Notes: generated by a model from the letters alone, not told the origin. Shown: positions 32,694 through 42,418, counted from the stretch's first letter. The stretch is DNA of 64,000 nt from Streptomyces chartreusis (GCF_008704715.1 NZ_CP023689.1:5518001-5582000); one strand, 5' to 3'. A program made the numbers and translations.

Positions 32694-33857
32694 ATGACGC
32701 ACACGGACGCGCGAGTCCCGCAGACACCGCAGGCCACGCCCGCCGGACGCCGGCTTCCGCTCCTCGACGTACTGCGCGGCGTGGCCATCCTGGGCACCCT
32801 CATGACCAACGTGTGGATCTTCACCGGTCCTGGCGCGGAATGGGGAGCCCTGGAGTCCGGGATGGCCACGGGACCCGTCGAAAGCACCTTCGGCGTGCTC
32901 GCGAACGGCAAGTTCCTGTCCCTGCTGACGATCCTGTTCGGGGTCGGCCTGGCCATCCAGTACGACTCGGCGAAGCGGCGCGGACAGCCGTGGCCGGGCC
33001 GCTACCGGTGGCGGGCACTGTTCCTGTTCGCCGAGGGCACGGTGCACTTCGTGCTGGTCTTCGCCTGGGACGTACTGATGGGGTACGCCGTCACCGCACT
33101 GCTCGTCGCCTGGCTGCTGACCCGCTCGGAACGGGCGCAGCGGCGGGTGATGTGGTGGGCGGCGGGCATCCACCTGACGCTGATGGTCCTGCTGACGGCG
33201 GCGATCGCGGCGGCCGGCGACGGCACCGACGACGGCACGGTCTCCCGGGAGGTCGTGGACCTGTACGCCCACGGAAGCTACCTGGACCAGATCGCCTTCC
33301 GGCTGGAGAACGCGCTCGCGCTGCGCATGGAACCGGTCCTGACCTTCTTCCTCCTGCTCTTTTTGTTCCTGCTGGGCGTACGGCTGTTCCGGGCGGGCGC
33401 GTTCGGTGCGGACGAGACCGGACGCCGGCTGCGCTCCCGCCTCCTGGCCTGGGGGATCGGCCTCGGCCTGCCCCTCAACGCGGCGGCGGCGCTGGCCGGC
33501 CCGGACCTGTTCCTGCTCGCCAGGTACGGCACCGCCCCGCTGCTGGCCCTCGGCTACATCGGCCTGGTCGGTGCCGTGGTGGACCGGGTACGGAGGCCGG
33601 GCCCGCTGATGACGGGCCTGACCTCCGTGGGCCGGACGGCGCTGTCCGGTTACGTCCTGCAGAACGCGCTGTGCGTGCTCATCTCCTACGGCATCGGGCT
33701 GGGCCTCGCGGAACGGCTCGACGGCACGGGCCCCTGGTGGGTCGTGGCGCTGTGGGCCACGGTCTGCGCGGTCCTCATGGCGGGCTCCACGCTGTGGCTG
33801 CGGCGGTTCTCGACAGGGCCCCTGGAATCGGTCCAGAAATGGGCCCTGCGCCGCTGA
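32694..33857 (+). CDS. DUF418 domain polytopic membrane protein
   Basis: This 387-residue membrane protein has RRLPLLDVLRGVAILGTLMTNVW at the start (about 20-42). The LDxLRGxAxLG signature is shared by DUF418 and acyltransferase_3-like proteins. About nine to ten further hydrophobic segments follow, with a C-terminal DUF418 block (VGRTALSGYVLQNALCVLISYGIGLGL, about 322-348). Its activity is unknown, though a role in envelope acyl transfer has been proposed for the family. ATG 32694 is chosen over the frame start at 32631 because GAGG precedes it and the family N-terminus begins here. Confidence 0.85.
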   Translation: MTHTDARVPQTPQATPAGRRLPLLDVLRGVAILGTLMTNVWIFTGPGAEWGALESGMATGPVESTFGVLANGKFLSLLTILFGVGLAIQYDSAKRRGQPWPGRYRWRALFLFAEGTVHFVLVFAWDVLMGYAVTALLVAWLLTRSERAQRRVMWWAAGIHLTLMVLLTAAIAAAGDGTDDGTVSREVVDLYAHGSYLDQIAFRLENALALRMEPVLTFFLLLFLFLLGVRLFRAGAFGADETGRRLRSRLLAWGIGLGLPLNAAAALAGPDLFLLARYGTAPLLALGYIGLVGAVVDRVRRPGPLMTGLTSVGRTALSGYVLQNALCVLISYGIGLGLAERLDGTGPWWVVALWATVCAVLMAGSTLWLRRFSTGPLESVQKWALRR

Positions 33858-33863
33858 TCCCCG

Positions 33864-34373
33864 TCAGACGTCGGCCCGTTGCGCCGGCCCGAACGGCAGG
33901 TGGTTGACGATCAGCACGACACCGCTGAACAGGAACACCCGCGTCGCCGCGTCCAGCCCGTTCCAGTCTCCGGACTGCCACATGGAGAACCACTCGCCGC
34001 CGATCGCGATGAACCCGGCGCCGAACAGCAGCATCAGCATGAGCAGGCCGTACGTGGAGAAGCGGCGGGCACGGTGGTCGTCGCGGCGGAACCAGAGCCA
34101 GGTGCCGTATATGAGGACGAGGGCGGCGAGGGTCTCCCAGACGATGATCGCGACGTACGCCGCGTCCTGAAGTCCCTTGCTGGTGACGGCTCTCCACATC
34201 AGGTCGTCGTCCTTGAACGTGGTGTCCATCGCCAGGACGTGCCGCACGAACTGCTGGTTCGTCCCGAAGTCGGTGATGTTCCCGAAGGCCACGAGAGCGA
34301 TGTAGAGGGCGACCGCCGCGGTGAGCAGGGTGGCGGCGAGGTGGAGGGCGGGGCGTGGGGGTGTGGATGACAT
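33864..34373 (-). CDS. DUF2165 family small membrane protein
   Basis: This 169-residue protein has four predicted membrane segments (about 11-31, 70-91, 105-125 and 140-160). The family motif NITDFGTNQQFVRHVLAMDTTFKDDDLMWRAV (about 34-65) lies in the first external loop. DUF2165 proteins have no known function. ATG 34373 is favoured over the ATG at 34382 because GGGAAG is 9 bases before it. It converges on the DUF418 gene with a 6-base gap, and its promoter faces that of the STAND-ATPase gene. Confidence 0.82.
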   Translation of the reverse strand: MSSTPPRPALHLAATLLTAAVALYIALVAFGNITDFGTNQQFVRHVLAMDTTFKDDDLMWRAVTSKGLQDAAYVAIIVWETLAALVLIYGTWLWFRRDDHRARRFSTYGLLMLMLLFGAGFIAIGGEWFSMWQSGDWNGLDAATRVFLFSGVVLIVNHLPFGPAQRADV

Positions 34374-34492
34374 GGTGGTCATCTTCCCGGCTGGCCGCTT
34401 CACCGGGTAGGCATTGAGTCAGCTGAGGCGGCTGTCCTGGCACCCGGACCTCTGCGAGACTTCCCGATGAACCGGCTTACGGGGGTGGGCGG

Positions 34493-37400
34493 ATGGGATC
34501 GGCACGGCCGTCGATGCAGGAGCTGATCGAGCGGCGCAAACGCGGGGGCTTCATCGGCCGACGGGCCGAGATCGATCGCTTCCGGACCAACTTCGACGTC
34601 CCGTTGGACGACGAACGGCACAGTTTCGTCTTCCACATCCACGGTATGGCGGGTGTCGGGAAGTCCTCGCTGCTGCAGGAGTTGAGGCAGGTCGCGACCC
34701 AGCGTCAGGCGATCACCGCCACGTTGGACGAGACCGTGAACAGCGTGCCGGAGGCCATGGCCGCGATCAGTGCCCAGTTCGCCGCCCAGGGCTTTGAGCT
34801 GAAGGCCCTGGACAAAATGCTGTCCACCTACCGCCAGCGGCGCCACGAGGCGGAACTCGCCTCAGCCGCGGCAGAACCCGGTGCGGGCGCCGCATCTCCG
34901 TCGGCGGGCAGCATGGCCGTGGCTCAGGCGGGGCTGATCGGTCTCGGCATGGTGCCCGGGGTGGGGGCGTTCGCGGGAGCCGTCGACCCGGCCCAGGTGG
35001 CCCACCAGGCGGATCGGTTGAGAGCGGCGATCAGCCCTCGTCTCCGTGATCACGACGATGTGCAGCTCGTGCTGGAGCCGGTCAAGGTGTTGTCGCCCGT
35101 GTTCGTGGCGGAGCTCAACCGGCTCGCGGGTGCCAAGCCCTGGATCGTGCTGTTCTTCGACACCTACGAACGGACGGCACCGTTCCTGGATCCCTGGCTC
35201 GCGGACGTGATCGTGAATGGCCGTTACGGCAGTCCCCCGGGGAACGCGGTCTTCGCCCTCGCAGGACAGCACGGTCCGGATCCGTCCTGTTGGAGGGACT
35301 TCACGGGCTACATGACGGAGGACGCCCTCGACCCCTTCACCGAATCCGAAGTACGCCAACTGCTCGCGTCCAAAGGCGTGGTGGAGGAACAGGTCGTACG
35401 GGACGTACTGGAGCTGTCCGACTGCCTGCCGGTGCTGGTCAAGACGCTCGCGGAGCATGCGCACAACGACCCGGGCACGGTGTCCGATCCGGCTGCCACC
35501 GCCGTTGAACGGTTCCTGTGGTGGGAGCAGGACCCGGAGCTGCGAAAGGCGGCTCTCGCCTGCGCGTTCCCGCGCCGCCTGGACGAGGACGTCTTCCGTG
35601 CGGCGGTGGACGCGGAAGCGGTGGCGTCGTACGCGTGGTTGCGCCGCCTTCCCTTCGCGAGCGACCGGGCAGGGCGGGTGCTCTACCACGATGTGGTCCG
35701 CAAGATGATGCTCAGGCTCCAGCGGACAAGGTCGCCCCATCGGTGGTCGGCACGCCACGAGCACCTCGCGCAGACCTACGGCCAGTGGCGGGCGGAGATC
35801 GCGGACGGCCGGGGCCCGGACGAGCTGTGGGCCGACGAGGTCTGGCGTGAACTGCGGGCGGAGGAGGTCTACCACGACCTGTGCGCCCGCCCCCGGGCAG
35901 CCGTGCCGGACGTGCTCGGAGACATCGTCGATGCCTGCCGCACCGACGCGGCGGCGGTGCGGGTCTGCGCGCAGGCCCTGTGCGACGCCGGGGAGCAGAC
36001 CGAAACCGAGGAGACGGCCGCCTGGGGGCGAGAGCTGCTCTCGGCACTCACGCAGGAGGCCAACGGGGTTCTGGCGGCGCTCGGAGTCCTGCTGGAAGGC
36101 GGGGGGCTCAGCATGCCGAAACGGGCCGAGGCGCACTGCATACGAGCCCAACTGCTGCGCCGGTCCCGTGAGTACGAGCGTGCACTGGCCGAGTGCCATC
36201 GTGCCGTCGCCCTCGATGCGGATTCTGCGACGGCACACTATGAACGCGGCGTCACACTGTCGATACTCGGCGATCAGACAGCCGCTCTCGCCGAGCTCGA
36301 CCGTGCCGATCAGCTGCGCCCCGACGACCGGGCGATCCTGTTCGAACGCGGGGATGTCCTGCAAGAGCTGGAACGCCACGAGGATGCCTTGGCGGTCTTC
36401 GACCACATGCTGCTCCTCGACCAGGTGGACGCCGTGGCCTGGGCCTGCCGCGCGTACAGCAAGCACGTCCTGGGCGACGACGACGAAGCGCTCGCCGGCT
36501 TCGGCCGGTCGCTGGAGATCAACGACAAGTACCTGTGGGCGCTGGTGCACCGGGCCGAGGTGTACCGGAGCCTGGCCAGGCTCGACGAGTCGTTCGCCGA
36601 TCTGGACCGGGCGGTGGAGATCTCCGCCGACAGCGCCTGGATCGCCTCGGAGCGTGGTGACGCCTACCGGTTGGTCGGGCGGTACGAGGATGCCGTCGAG
36701 GAACTAGGGCGGGCCTGCGCCCTCGAGCCCGAGCATGCTTCCGCGCACGCGGGGCGTGGCTACGCGCTCGCCGCTCTGCACCGTGTCGAAGAGGCTCGTA
36801 CGGCCTTCGATCGTGCTGTCGAGATCGAGCCCGACTATGTGTGGGCGCTGGTGCAGCGCGCCCAGTTGAGGCAAGGCACAGGAGATGAGCGGGGCCGTTG
36901 GGCCGACCTGGACCGGGCGGTCGAGGCCGACGGGGGCGTCTGGGCGCTCGTGGTACGTGGCATCGCGCACTGGGAGGAGGATCAGAACGCGGAGTCCCTC
37001 GCCGACTACGACCTGGCTCTGGAACGCGATGCCGACAACGGCCGTCTCCGGGCTCTGCGCGGCTCTGTGCTGATGGATCTGGGGAGGGACACCGAGGCCT
37101 ACGCCGAGTTCGACAGGGCCGTGGAACTCGGCCACGACCATGCGGATGTCCTGACCAGGAGAAGCAGGGCCCATCGGAAGCGCTGGAGGTTCCGCGAGGC
37201 GCTCCAGGACGTCGAGGAAGCCCTTGCCGTCGAGCCGGGCCGAGCGAGCCTGCACAACGACCGGGCAGAGGTTCACATAGCGGTGGGAGATCTCTCCTCG
37301 GCGCGCACGAGCCTCGACCGGTGCGTCGCGGCGGAGGCGGGCAACGCCTACGCCCACAGCAGGATCGTGGACGTGCTGACACTGTCCGGCCGTTACGACG

Positions 37401-37894
37401 AGGCGTTGCGGGTTCTGGACGCCCATCGGGTGATGCTGCGACAGTACGACGCCGTTGAGGCCGCGAGACAGCTGTGGTTCGCCGAGGCACTGGCCGGCAG
37501 GTGGCAGCGCGCGCGTCGCGAGGCGGAGTGGCTGTACGTGACCGACATCCGGTACGGGGCACACACGATGGCCATGGCCGTAGGGCTGCAGGACGGCGCG
37601 CGTGACGCGGAGCCCTTGTGGGATGAAGCCCGGCGCAGAGGCCCTCGGGCAGGCACGGCCGCGTACCGGAATCTGGAGTTGGCTCTGGTCAGCTGGGGAC
37701 GCGGCAGGTGGACCGTGGGCGATCAGCTGTACGCCGAGGGCATTGCGCTGTACCCCGACTGGGAGGATCTGACGAACCTCCTGGACGGGCTGGTGCTTCT
37801 GGCGCGCTTCCCCGGTGTCGAGTACGCCCTGCTGGGCCCCCGCCTGTCCCGGGTGGCCGGCGAGCGCGACTTGTTCCGGGCTCGCCATGGGTGA
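34493..37894 (+). CDS. STAND-type P-loop ATPase with long TPR sensor region
   Basis: This 1133-residue orphan protein begins with GGFIGRRAEIDRF (about 18-30), the entry signature of STAND NTPases. Walker A GMAGVGKSS lies at 51-59 and a Walker B-like IVLFFDTYER at about 218-227. A winged-helix-like arm follows to about 520, then at least eleven TPRs (about 545-990) with repeats such as ALAECHRAVALDADSATAHYERG. STAND proteins with TPR sensors act as signalling switches or, in some bacteria, anti-phage sensors that couple to an N-terminal effector. No effector domain is visible here, and the C-terminal 100 residues are unassigned. It has no clear operon partner. Domain calls good, role unknown. 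Confidence 0.78.
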   Translation: MGSARPSMQELIERRKRGGFIGRRAEIDRFRTNFDVPLDDERHSFVFHIHGMAGVGKSSLLQELRQVATQRQAITATLDETVNSVPEAMAAISAQFAAQGFELKALDKMLSTYRQRRHEAELASAAAEPGAGAASPSAGSMAVAQAGLIGLGMVPGVGAFAGAVDPAQVAHQADRLRAAISPRLRDHDDVQLVLEPVKVLSPVFVAELNRLAGAKPWIVLFFDTYERTAPFLDPWLADVIVNGRYGSPPGNAVFALAGQHGPDPSCWRDFTGYMTEDALDPFTESEVRQLLASKGVVEEQVVRDVLELSDCLPVLVKTLAEHAHNDPGTVSDPAATAVERFLWWEQDPELRKAALACAFPRRLDEDVFRAAVDAEAVASYAWLRRLPFASDRAGRVLYHDVVRKMMLRLQRTRSPHRWSARHEHLAQTYGQWRAEIADGRGPDELWADEVWRELRAEEVYHDLCARPRAAVPDVLGDIVDACRTDAAAVRVCAQALCDAGEQTETEETAAWGRELLSALTQEANGVLAALGVLLEGGGLSMPKRAEAHCIRAQLLRRSREYERALAECHRAVALDADSATAHYERGVTLSILGDQTAALAELDRADQLRPDDRAILFERGDVLQELERHEDALAVFDHMLLLDQVDAVAWACRAYSKHVLGDDDEALAGFGRSLEINDKYLWALVHRAEVYRSLARLDESFADLDRAVEISADSAWIASERGDAYRLVGRYEDAVEELGRACALEPEHASAHAGRGYALAALHRVEEARTAFDRAVEIEPDYVWALVQRAQLRQGTGDERGRWADLDRAVEADGGVWALVVRGIAHWEEDQNAESLADYDLALERDADNGRLRALRGSVLMDLGRDTEAYAEFDRAVELGHDHADVLTRRSRAHRKRWRFREALQDVEEALAVEPGRASLHNDRAEVHIAVGDLSSARTSLDRCVAAEAGNAYAHSRIVDVLTLSGRYDEALRVLDAHRVMLRQYDAVEAARQLWFAEALAGRWQRARREAEWLYVTDIRYGAHTMAMAVGLQDGARDAEPLWDEARRRGPRAGTAAYRNLELALVSWGRGRWTVGDQLYAEGIALYPDWEDLTNLLDGLVLLARFPGVEYALLGPRLSRVAGERDLFRARHG

Positions 37895-38019
37895 AACTGA
37901 CTGGTCGGGTCGATTTCGGTCACATTCCGCATACCGATCCGCCCTCTGAACCGACCGTCCCCGGTCGATTACAGTGGCGAACTGTCGTACGGACGGAACG
38001 CTGTCACGGGGAGGTCTGG

Positions 38020-39135
38020 ATGAGTGCGACCGCCGGCGCTGTCTGGGGCCGGACCGAGCAGCAGGACTTCCGCAGCCGGGTCCGCGGCACGCTGCTCGGC
38101 GTGGCCGTCGGGGACGCCCTTGGCGCGCCCGTCGACGGGCTCGGGCTGGAGGAGATCCAGGAGCAGTACGGCGCCGAGGGCGTCGTCGACCTGGTGTTCG
38201 GGTACGGGCGGCGCGGTGCCGTGAGCCATCTCACGCAGCTCACCCTGTTCTCCGTCGACGGGCTGATAAGAGCGCAGGTCAGACGGGACACCGGCGCCTG
38301 GCATCCGCCGACCGACGTGCACCGGGCGTATCTGCGCTGGGCCGCCACGCAGCGGGACTGGGGTCCCGACGAGCGCCGCAAGGACGACGGCTGGCTGGCC
38401 CGCGAGGAGTGGCTCTACGCCCGCCGCGACCCCACCCGCGCCCTGCTGATCGGCCTCGGCGACGAGACCATGGGCACGCTGGAGGCACCCAAGAACTCCA
38501 CCGAGCTCGGCCCCGAGGCCGTCGCCCGTTCCGCGCCGTTCGGACTGCTCGTCGGCTGGGAGCCGCAGCTCGTCGTCCAGCTCGCCGTGGAGTGCGCGAC
38601 CCAGACCCACGGCCACCCGATCGCCTATCTGTCGGCGGGCGCGTACGCCGTGATCGTGCACGGCCTGGCCTGCGGGGAGAGCCTCGACGGTGCCGTGCAG
38701 CGGGCCCTCGCGCTGCTCGCCCTGCGGCCCGGTCACGAGCCCGTGTCGGACGCCCTGCAGCACGCGCTCGGCGCCGTACGGCAGGGCATGCCCACCCCCG
38801 CGCGGGTGGAGGAGCTCGCCGCCGACGGCTCGGCGGACGGGCTGCTCGCGGCGGCCGTGTACTGCGCCCTGGTCGGCGAGGACGTCCGCCACGGACTCCG
38901 CCTCGCCGTGAACCACGACGGCCCCTCCGCCGCCGCGGCCGCCCTCACCGGCGGCCTGCTGGGCGCCCTGCACGGCGAGACCGCCCTGCCCCCGGCCTGG
39001 CTGGCCGAGCTGGAGGGCCGCCCCACGATGCTCGAACTCGCCGACGACTTCGCCATGGAGATGACCCAGGGCCCGGCCCTGCACGGCCCGTCCGGCTCGT
39101 CCCCGGGCTGGCTGGCCAGGTACCCGCGGGCCTGA
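38020..39135 (+). CDS. ADP-ribosylglycohydrolase-family protein lacking metal-binding residues
   Basis: This 371-residue all-helical protein has the family's opening RGTLLGVAVGDALGAPVDG (about 22-40). The residues that bind magnesium in active enzymes are changed: the T-D-D-T-Q-x-T motif reads S69-H-L-T-Q-L-T, and the C-terminal D-x-D-T reads P302-S-A-A within NHDGPSAAAAALTGGLLGAL. Removal of ADP-ribose from protein therefore looks unlikely, and a binding or regulatory role is my inference. GGGGAGG precedes the ATG at 38020. It stands alone between the STAND-ATPase gene and the ECF sigma gene. Confidence 0.8.
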   Translation: MSATAGAVWGRTEQQDFRSRVRGTLLGVAVGDALGAPVDGLGLEEIQEQYGAEGVVDLVFGYGRRGAVSHLTQLTLFSVDGLIRAQVRRDTGAWHPPTDVHRAYLRWAATQRDWGPDERRKDDGWLAREEWLYARRDPTRALLIGLGDETMGTLEAPKNSTELGPEAVARSAPFGLLVGWEPQLVVQLAVECATQTHGHPIAYLSAGAYAVIVHGLACGESLDGAVQRALALLALRPGHEPVSDALQHALGAVRQGMPTPARVEELAADGSADGLLAAAVYCALVGEDVRHGLRLAVNHDGPSAAAAALTGGLLGALHGETALPPAWLAELEGRPTMLELADDFAMEMTQGPALHGPSGSSPGWLARYPRA

Positions 39136-39204
39136 GCCGTACGGCACGCACGCATGTGCGCGGCGTCACAGAGACGCCCGGCGACGGCCGGACAGGGGAG
39201 GGGT

Positions 39205-39882
39205 GTGGACCTTTCCCCGCGCGCCCGGATACGGGCCGGCGACCCGGAGGCCTTCGCCGAACTCTTCGTCGCCCACGCCCAGGCCCTGTACGGCCACGCC
39301 TCCCGTCTGACGGCGGATCGCGCCGCCGCCGAGGACGTGGTGTCCCTGACGTTCCTGGAGGCGTGGCGCCTGCGGGAGCGGCTGAGACCCGACGACCAGG
39401 ACGGTGACGGCCTGCGTCCCTGGCTCTACGGCATCGCCACCAACGTCCTGCGCAACACCCGTCGCGCCGCCCGCCGTCACGGCGCCGCCCTCGCCCGGCT
39501 CCCCGACCGCCGGGCGGACGTGGGGACCGTGCCCGACTTCGCCGACGAGGTGGTCGGCCGCATGGCGGACGCCGAACGGCTCGCCGCCGCCCGCGCCGCG
39601 CTCGAACGGCTGCGCAGGCCCGAGCGAGAGGTGTTCGCCCTGTGCGTCTGGTCCGGCCTGAGCTACGCGGCCGCCGCCGAGGCCCTCGGCGTCACCCCCG
39701 CCTCCGTACGGTCCCGCCTTGCCCGCGCCCGCCAGAAGCTGCGCCGACTGGCCGAGGAGGAACTCGCGAAAGGCGCGGAACACAGGAATGCCGAAATACC
39801 GGGACGAACCTGTCGCGGCGGACAGGTACCGGACAGCCGCGCCACCGCGGCCCGGTCGACTCAGGAGAACCCCCACCGATGA
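39205..39882 (+). CDS. ECF-type RNA polymerase sigma factor
   Basis: This 225-residue sigma-70-family protein has region 2 (about 12-75: FAELFVAHAQALYGHASRLTADRAAAEDVVSLTFLEAWR) and region 4 (about 128-180: LERLRRPEREVFALCVWSGLSYAAAAEALGVTPASVRSRLARARQKLRRL). A 45-residue Arg/Thr-rich tail follows. GTG 39205 follows a purine-rich AGGGGAGGGG. The stop overlaps the ATG of the CU044_5270 gene by 4 bases, an arrangement standard for this sigma group, in which the downstream membrane protein is thought to act as an anti-sigma-like partner. Targets unknown. Confidence 0.9.
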   Translation: MDLSPRARIRAGDPEAFAELFVAHAQALYGHASRLTADRAAAEDVVSLTFLEAWRLRERLRPDDQDGDGLRPWLYGIATNVLRNTRRAARRHGAALARLPDRRADVGTVPDFADEVVGRMADAERLAAARAALERLRRPEREVFALCVWSGLSYAAAAEALGVTPASVRSRLARARQKLRRLAEEELAKGAEHRNAEIPGRTCRGGQVPDSRATAARSTQENPHR

Positions 39883-40796
39883 ATCCCGCACAGCGCGACG
39901 AGCGCGTAGAGCGCGACGAACTGGCCAGGCTGCTGCCGAGCCCGGGTGAGCCGGTCCTGTCGAGCGACCGCCGGACTCTCCTGCAGGAGCATCTGATGCG
40001 CGAACTCACCGCTGATCACAGCGACAGGACCGCCGAGGCCGCCAGGACGCGCACCCGGCGCCGCTTCGCCGCCATAGCCGTCCCCCTCGCCACCGCCGCC
40101 GCAGTCACGGCCACCGTCCTCCTCGGCGCCTCCGGCAACCCCGCCACCGACCAGCAGGCCGTCGACCTGCTGAACCGCATCGCCGAGGTCGCCGCCGCGC
40201 AGCCCGCCGCGTCCGTCCGCGACGACCAGTACGTCTACGTCGCCACCCAGGACACCGAGAACGGGGACGAGTACGGCGACATCTCCCTGCGCAGGGAAGA
40301 CTGGCAGCCCGTCGACGGCAGGCGGTCCGGACTCGCCCGCATCAAGGTCCTCCCCGGCTCGGAGAACCCGTACATCCACAGCGGCGACATGAAGCTGAGC
40401 CGCGATGCGAACGTCACGTACTACCGGGAACTCGAAGCCCTGCCCACCGACCCGGAGCAGCTGTACCGCGTGATCTGGGACGGCACCGAGGGAGAAGGCC
40501 CCACCCAGGAGGCCGCCGCGCTGGAGGAGATCTGCTCGATGCTGCCGTCGGCGACCCTGCTGCCCGACCTGAACGCCGCGCTCTACCGTGCCGCCGCGAA
40601 GATTCCCGGAGTCTCGGTGGTCGAGAACGCCGAGGACCTCGCCGGGCGCAAGGGCGTCGGCCTCACCTTCAAGGACGGTGACGACCAGGACACCTGGGTC
40701 TTCGACAAGAAGTCCCTCCGGTTCCTCGGCACGGACGAGGAAGCTCTGCTGGGTGTCGGGATCGCCGACAGGATCGGTGAGGTGCCCGAGAACTGA
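39879..40796 (+). CDS. CU044_5270 family membrane protein, probable regulator of the preceding sigma factor
   Basis: This 305-residue protein has a short cytoplasmic N-terminus (about 1-62, LLPSPGEPVLSSDRRTLLQEHLM), one membrane segment (about 65-85: FAAIAVPLATAAAVTATVLLG) and a large external domain containing YVYVATQDTEN, TYYRELEALPTDPEQLYRVIWDGTEGEG and a C-terminal VFDKKSLRFLGTDEEALLGVG. This is the layout of CU044_5270 proteins. The 4-base overlap with the ECF sigma gene supports a sigma/anti-sigma-like pair: a stress acting on the outer domain would free the sigma factor. That mechanism is inferred. Confidence 0.85.
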   Translation: MNPAQRDERVERDELARLLPSPGEPVLSSDRRTLLQEHLMRELTADHSDRTAEAARTRTRRRFAAIAVPLATAAAVTATVLLGASGNPATDQQAVDLLNRIAEVAAAQPAASVRDDQYVYVATQDTENGDEYGDISLRREDWQPVDGRRSGLARIKVLPGSENPYIHSGDMKLSRDANVTYYRELEALPTDPEQLYRVIWDGTEGEGPTQEAAALEEICSMLPSATLLPDLNAALYRAAAKIPGVSVVENAEDLAGRKGVGLTFKDGDDQDTWVFDKKSLRFLGTDEEALLGVGIADRIGEVPEN

Positions 40797-40806
40797 CGGG
40801 GCGTGT

Positions 40807-40837
40807 CCCGGGGCCGCCACCGACCGGCGACCCCGGG
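40807..40837. terminator. Hairpin between convergent genes
   Basis: CCCGGGG (40807-40813) pairs with CCCCGGG (40831-40837). It sits between the CU044_5270 stop and the stop of the convergent symporter gene. Confidence 0.5.
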
Positions 40838-40843
40838 CTCCGC

Positions 40844-42418
40844 TCAGTCCTTCGCCCGCGTCCCCACGGCGTCCTCCACCTCACCCGCCGGCGCCGGCAC
40901 CGCGGCCGCCGCCGTTCCGTCGTCGTCCGTGTTGATGCGTTCGACGACGGCGAGCCGCTCCGGGGTGTCCTCCGGCTTGAGGAAGCCGATGAGGATGTAG
41001 AGGATCAGCGAGACCGCCAGCGGGATGGAGACCTGGTACTGGAGCGGCACGCCGCCCTCGATCTGCCAGCTGATCGGGTAGTTGACCAGCCAGAAGGCGA
41101 GCAGACCCATCGACCAGCTGGTGAGCGCGGCGGTGGGGCCGGAGCGGCGGAACGGTCGCAGCAGGCCCAGCATCATCGGGATGGCGATCGGGCCCATGAG
41201 ACCGGCGACCCACTTGATCACGACGGTGATGATGTCCTTGAAGGTGGGGGAGTTGACCTGGGTCGCCACCGCCATCGAGAGGGCGAGGAAGACGACCGTG
41301 GTCACCCGGGCCGCGATCAGCCCGGACCGCTCGCCCCACGCCCGCGCCTGCTTCGACAGCACCGGCGCCACGTCCCGGGTGAACACGGCCGCGATCGCGT
41401 TGGCGTCGGAGGAGCACATGGCCATCGTGTGCGAGAAGAAGCCGACGATCACGAGGCCCAACAGACCGTGCGGCAGCAGCTGTTCGGTCATCAGGCCGTA
41501 CGAGTCCGAGCCGTCCGGCTTCTGCGACTCGACCAGCAGCGGTGACATCCACATCGGGAAGAACAGCACCACCGGCCAGACCAGCCACAGCACCGCCGAC
41601 AGCCGCGCGGAGCGCTCGGCCTCCCGCGGGGTGGCCGTGGCCATGTACCGCTGGGCCTGGTTGAGCATGCCGCCGTTGTACTCGAAGAGCTTGATGAACA
41701 GGAACGCGAGCAGGAAGACGGTTCCGTACGGTCCGACCAGCGGCTCGCCGTGACCCTGGAGCTCCGGCCGGTCCCAGGCGTCGAGGAAGCCGATGCCCTT
41801 GTCGTTCAGCTCCATGATGACCGCGACGAACATCGCGACGCCGGCCAGCAACTGGATGACGAACTGGCCGAGTTCGGTCAGCGCGTCCGCCCAGAGGCCG
41901 CCGATGGTGCAGTAGACGGCCGTGATGCAGCCGGTGATGAGGATGCCCTGGTTCAGGGACACGCCCGTGAACACCGACAGCAGGGTGGCGATGGCGGCCC
42001 ACTTGGCGCCGACGTCCACGATCTTCAGCAGCATGCCGGACCAGGCCAGCGCCTGCTGGGTCTTCAGGTCGTAGCGGTTCTTCAGATACTCCAGCGGGGA
42101 GGCCACATGGAGCCGTGAACGCAGCCGGTTGATGCGCGGCGCGAACAGCTTCGAACCGATCGCGATGCCGAGCGCGATGGGGAAGGACCAGGTGACGAAG
42201 GACGTGACGCCGTAGGTGTAGGCGATGCCCGCGTACCCGGTGAACATCACCGCGCTGTAGCCCGACATGTGGTGCGAGATGCCGGACAGCCACCAGGGCA
42301 TTTTTCCGCCGGCGGTGAAGAAGTCGCTGACGTTGTCCACTCGCTTGTGCGACCAGACGCCGATCGCGACCATCACGCCGAAGTAGCCGATGAGCACGGC
42401 CCAGTCGAGACTGTTCAT
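40844..42418 (-). CDS. Sodium:solute symporter (SSS family)
   Basis: This 524-residue protein has about 13 membrane segments in the LeuT-like SSS fold. The N-terminal WAVLIGYFGVMVAIGVWSHKRVDNVSDFFTAGGKMPWWLSGISHHMSGYSAVMFTG (about 6-61) is characteristic of the family. Substrates range from sugars to monocarboxylates and cannot be read from sequence. GGGGAAGGGG precedes the ATG. The upstream region holds repeated GTTCAT words. It lies downstream of, and in the same direction as, the SDR gene at 42580, but the 161-base gap and its own promoter-like region suggest separate control. It may import the substrate of the nearby catabolic genes. Confidence 0.9.
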   Translation of the reverse strand: MNSLDWAVLIGYFGVMVAIGVWSHKRVDNVSDFFTAGGKMPWWLSGISHHMSGYSAVMFTGYAGIAYTYGVTSFVTWSFPIALGIAIGSKLFAPRINRLRSRLHVASPLEYLKNRYDLKTQQALAWSGMLLKIVDVGAKWAAIATLLSVFTGVSLNQGILITGCITAVYCTIGGLWADALTELGQFVIQLLAGVAMFVAVIMELNDKGIGFLDAWDRPELQGHGEPLVGPYGTVFLLAFLFIKLFEYNGGMLNQAQRYMATATPREAERSARLSAVLWLVWPVVLFFPMWMSPLLVESQKPDGSDSYGLMTEQLLPHGLLGLVIVGFFSHTMAMCSSDANAIAAVFTRDVAPVLSKQARAWGERSGLIAARVTTVVFLALSMAVATQVNSPTFKDIITVVIKWVAGLMGPIAIPMMLGLLRPFRRSGPTAALTSWSMGLLAFWLVNYPISWQIEGGVPLQYQVSIPLAVSLILYILIGFLKPEDTPERLAVVERINTDDDGTAAAAVPAPAGEVEDAVGTRAKD

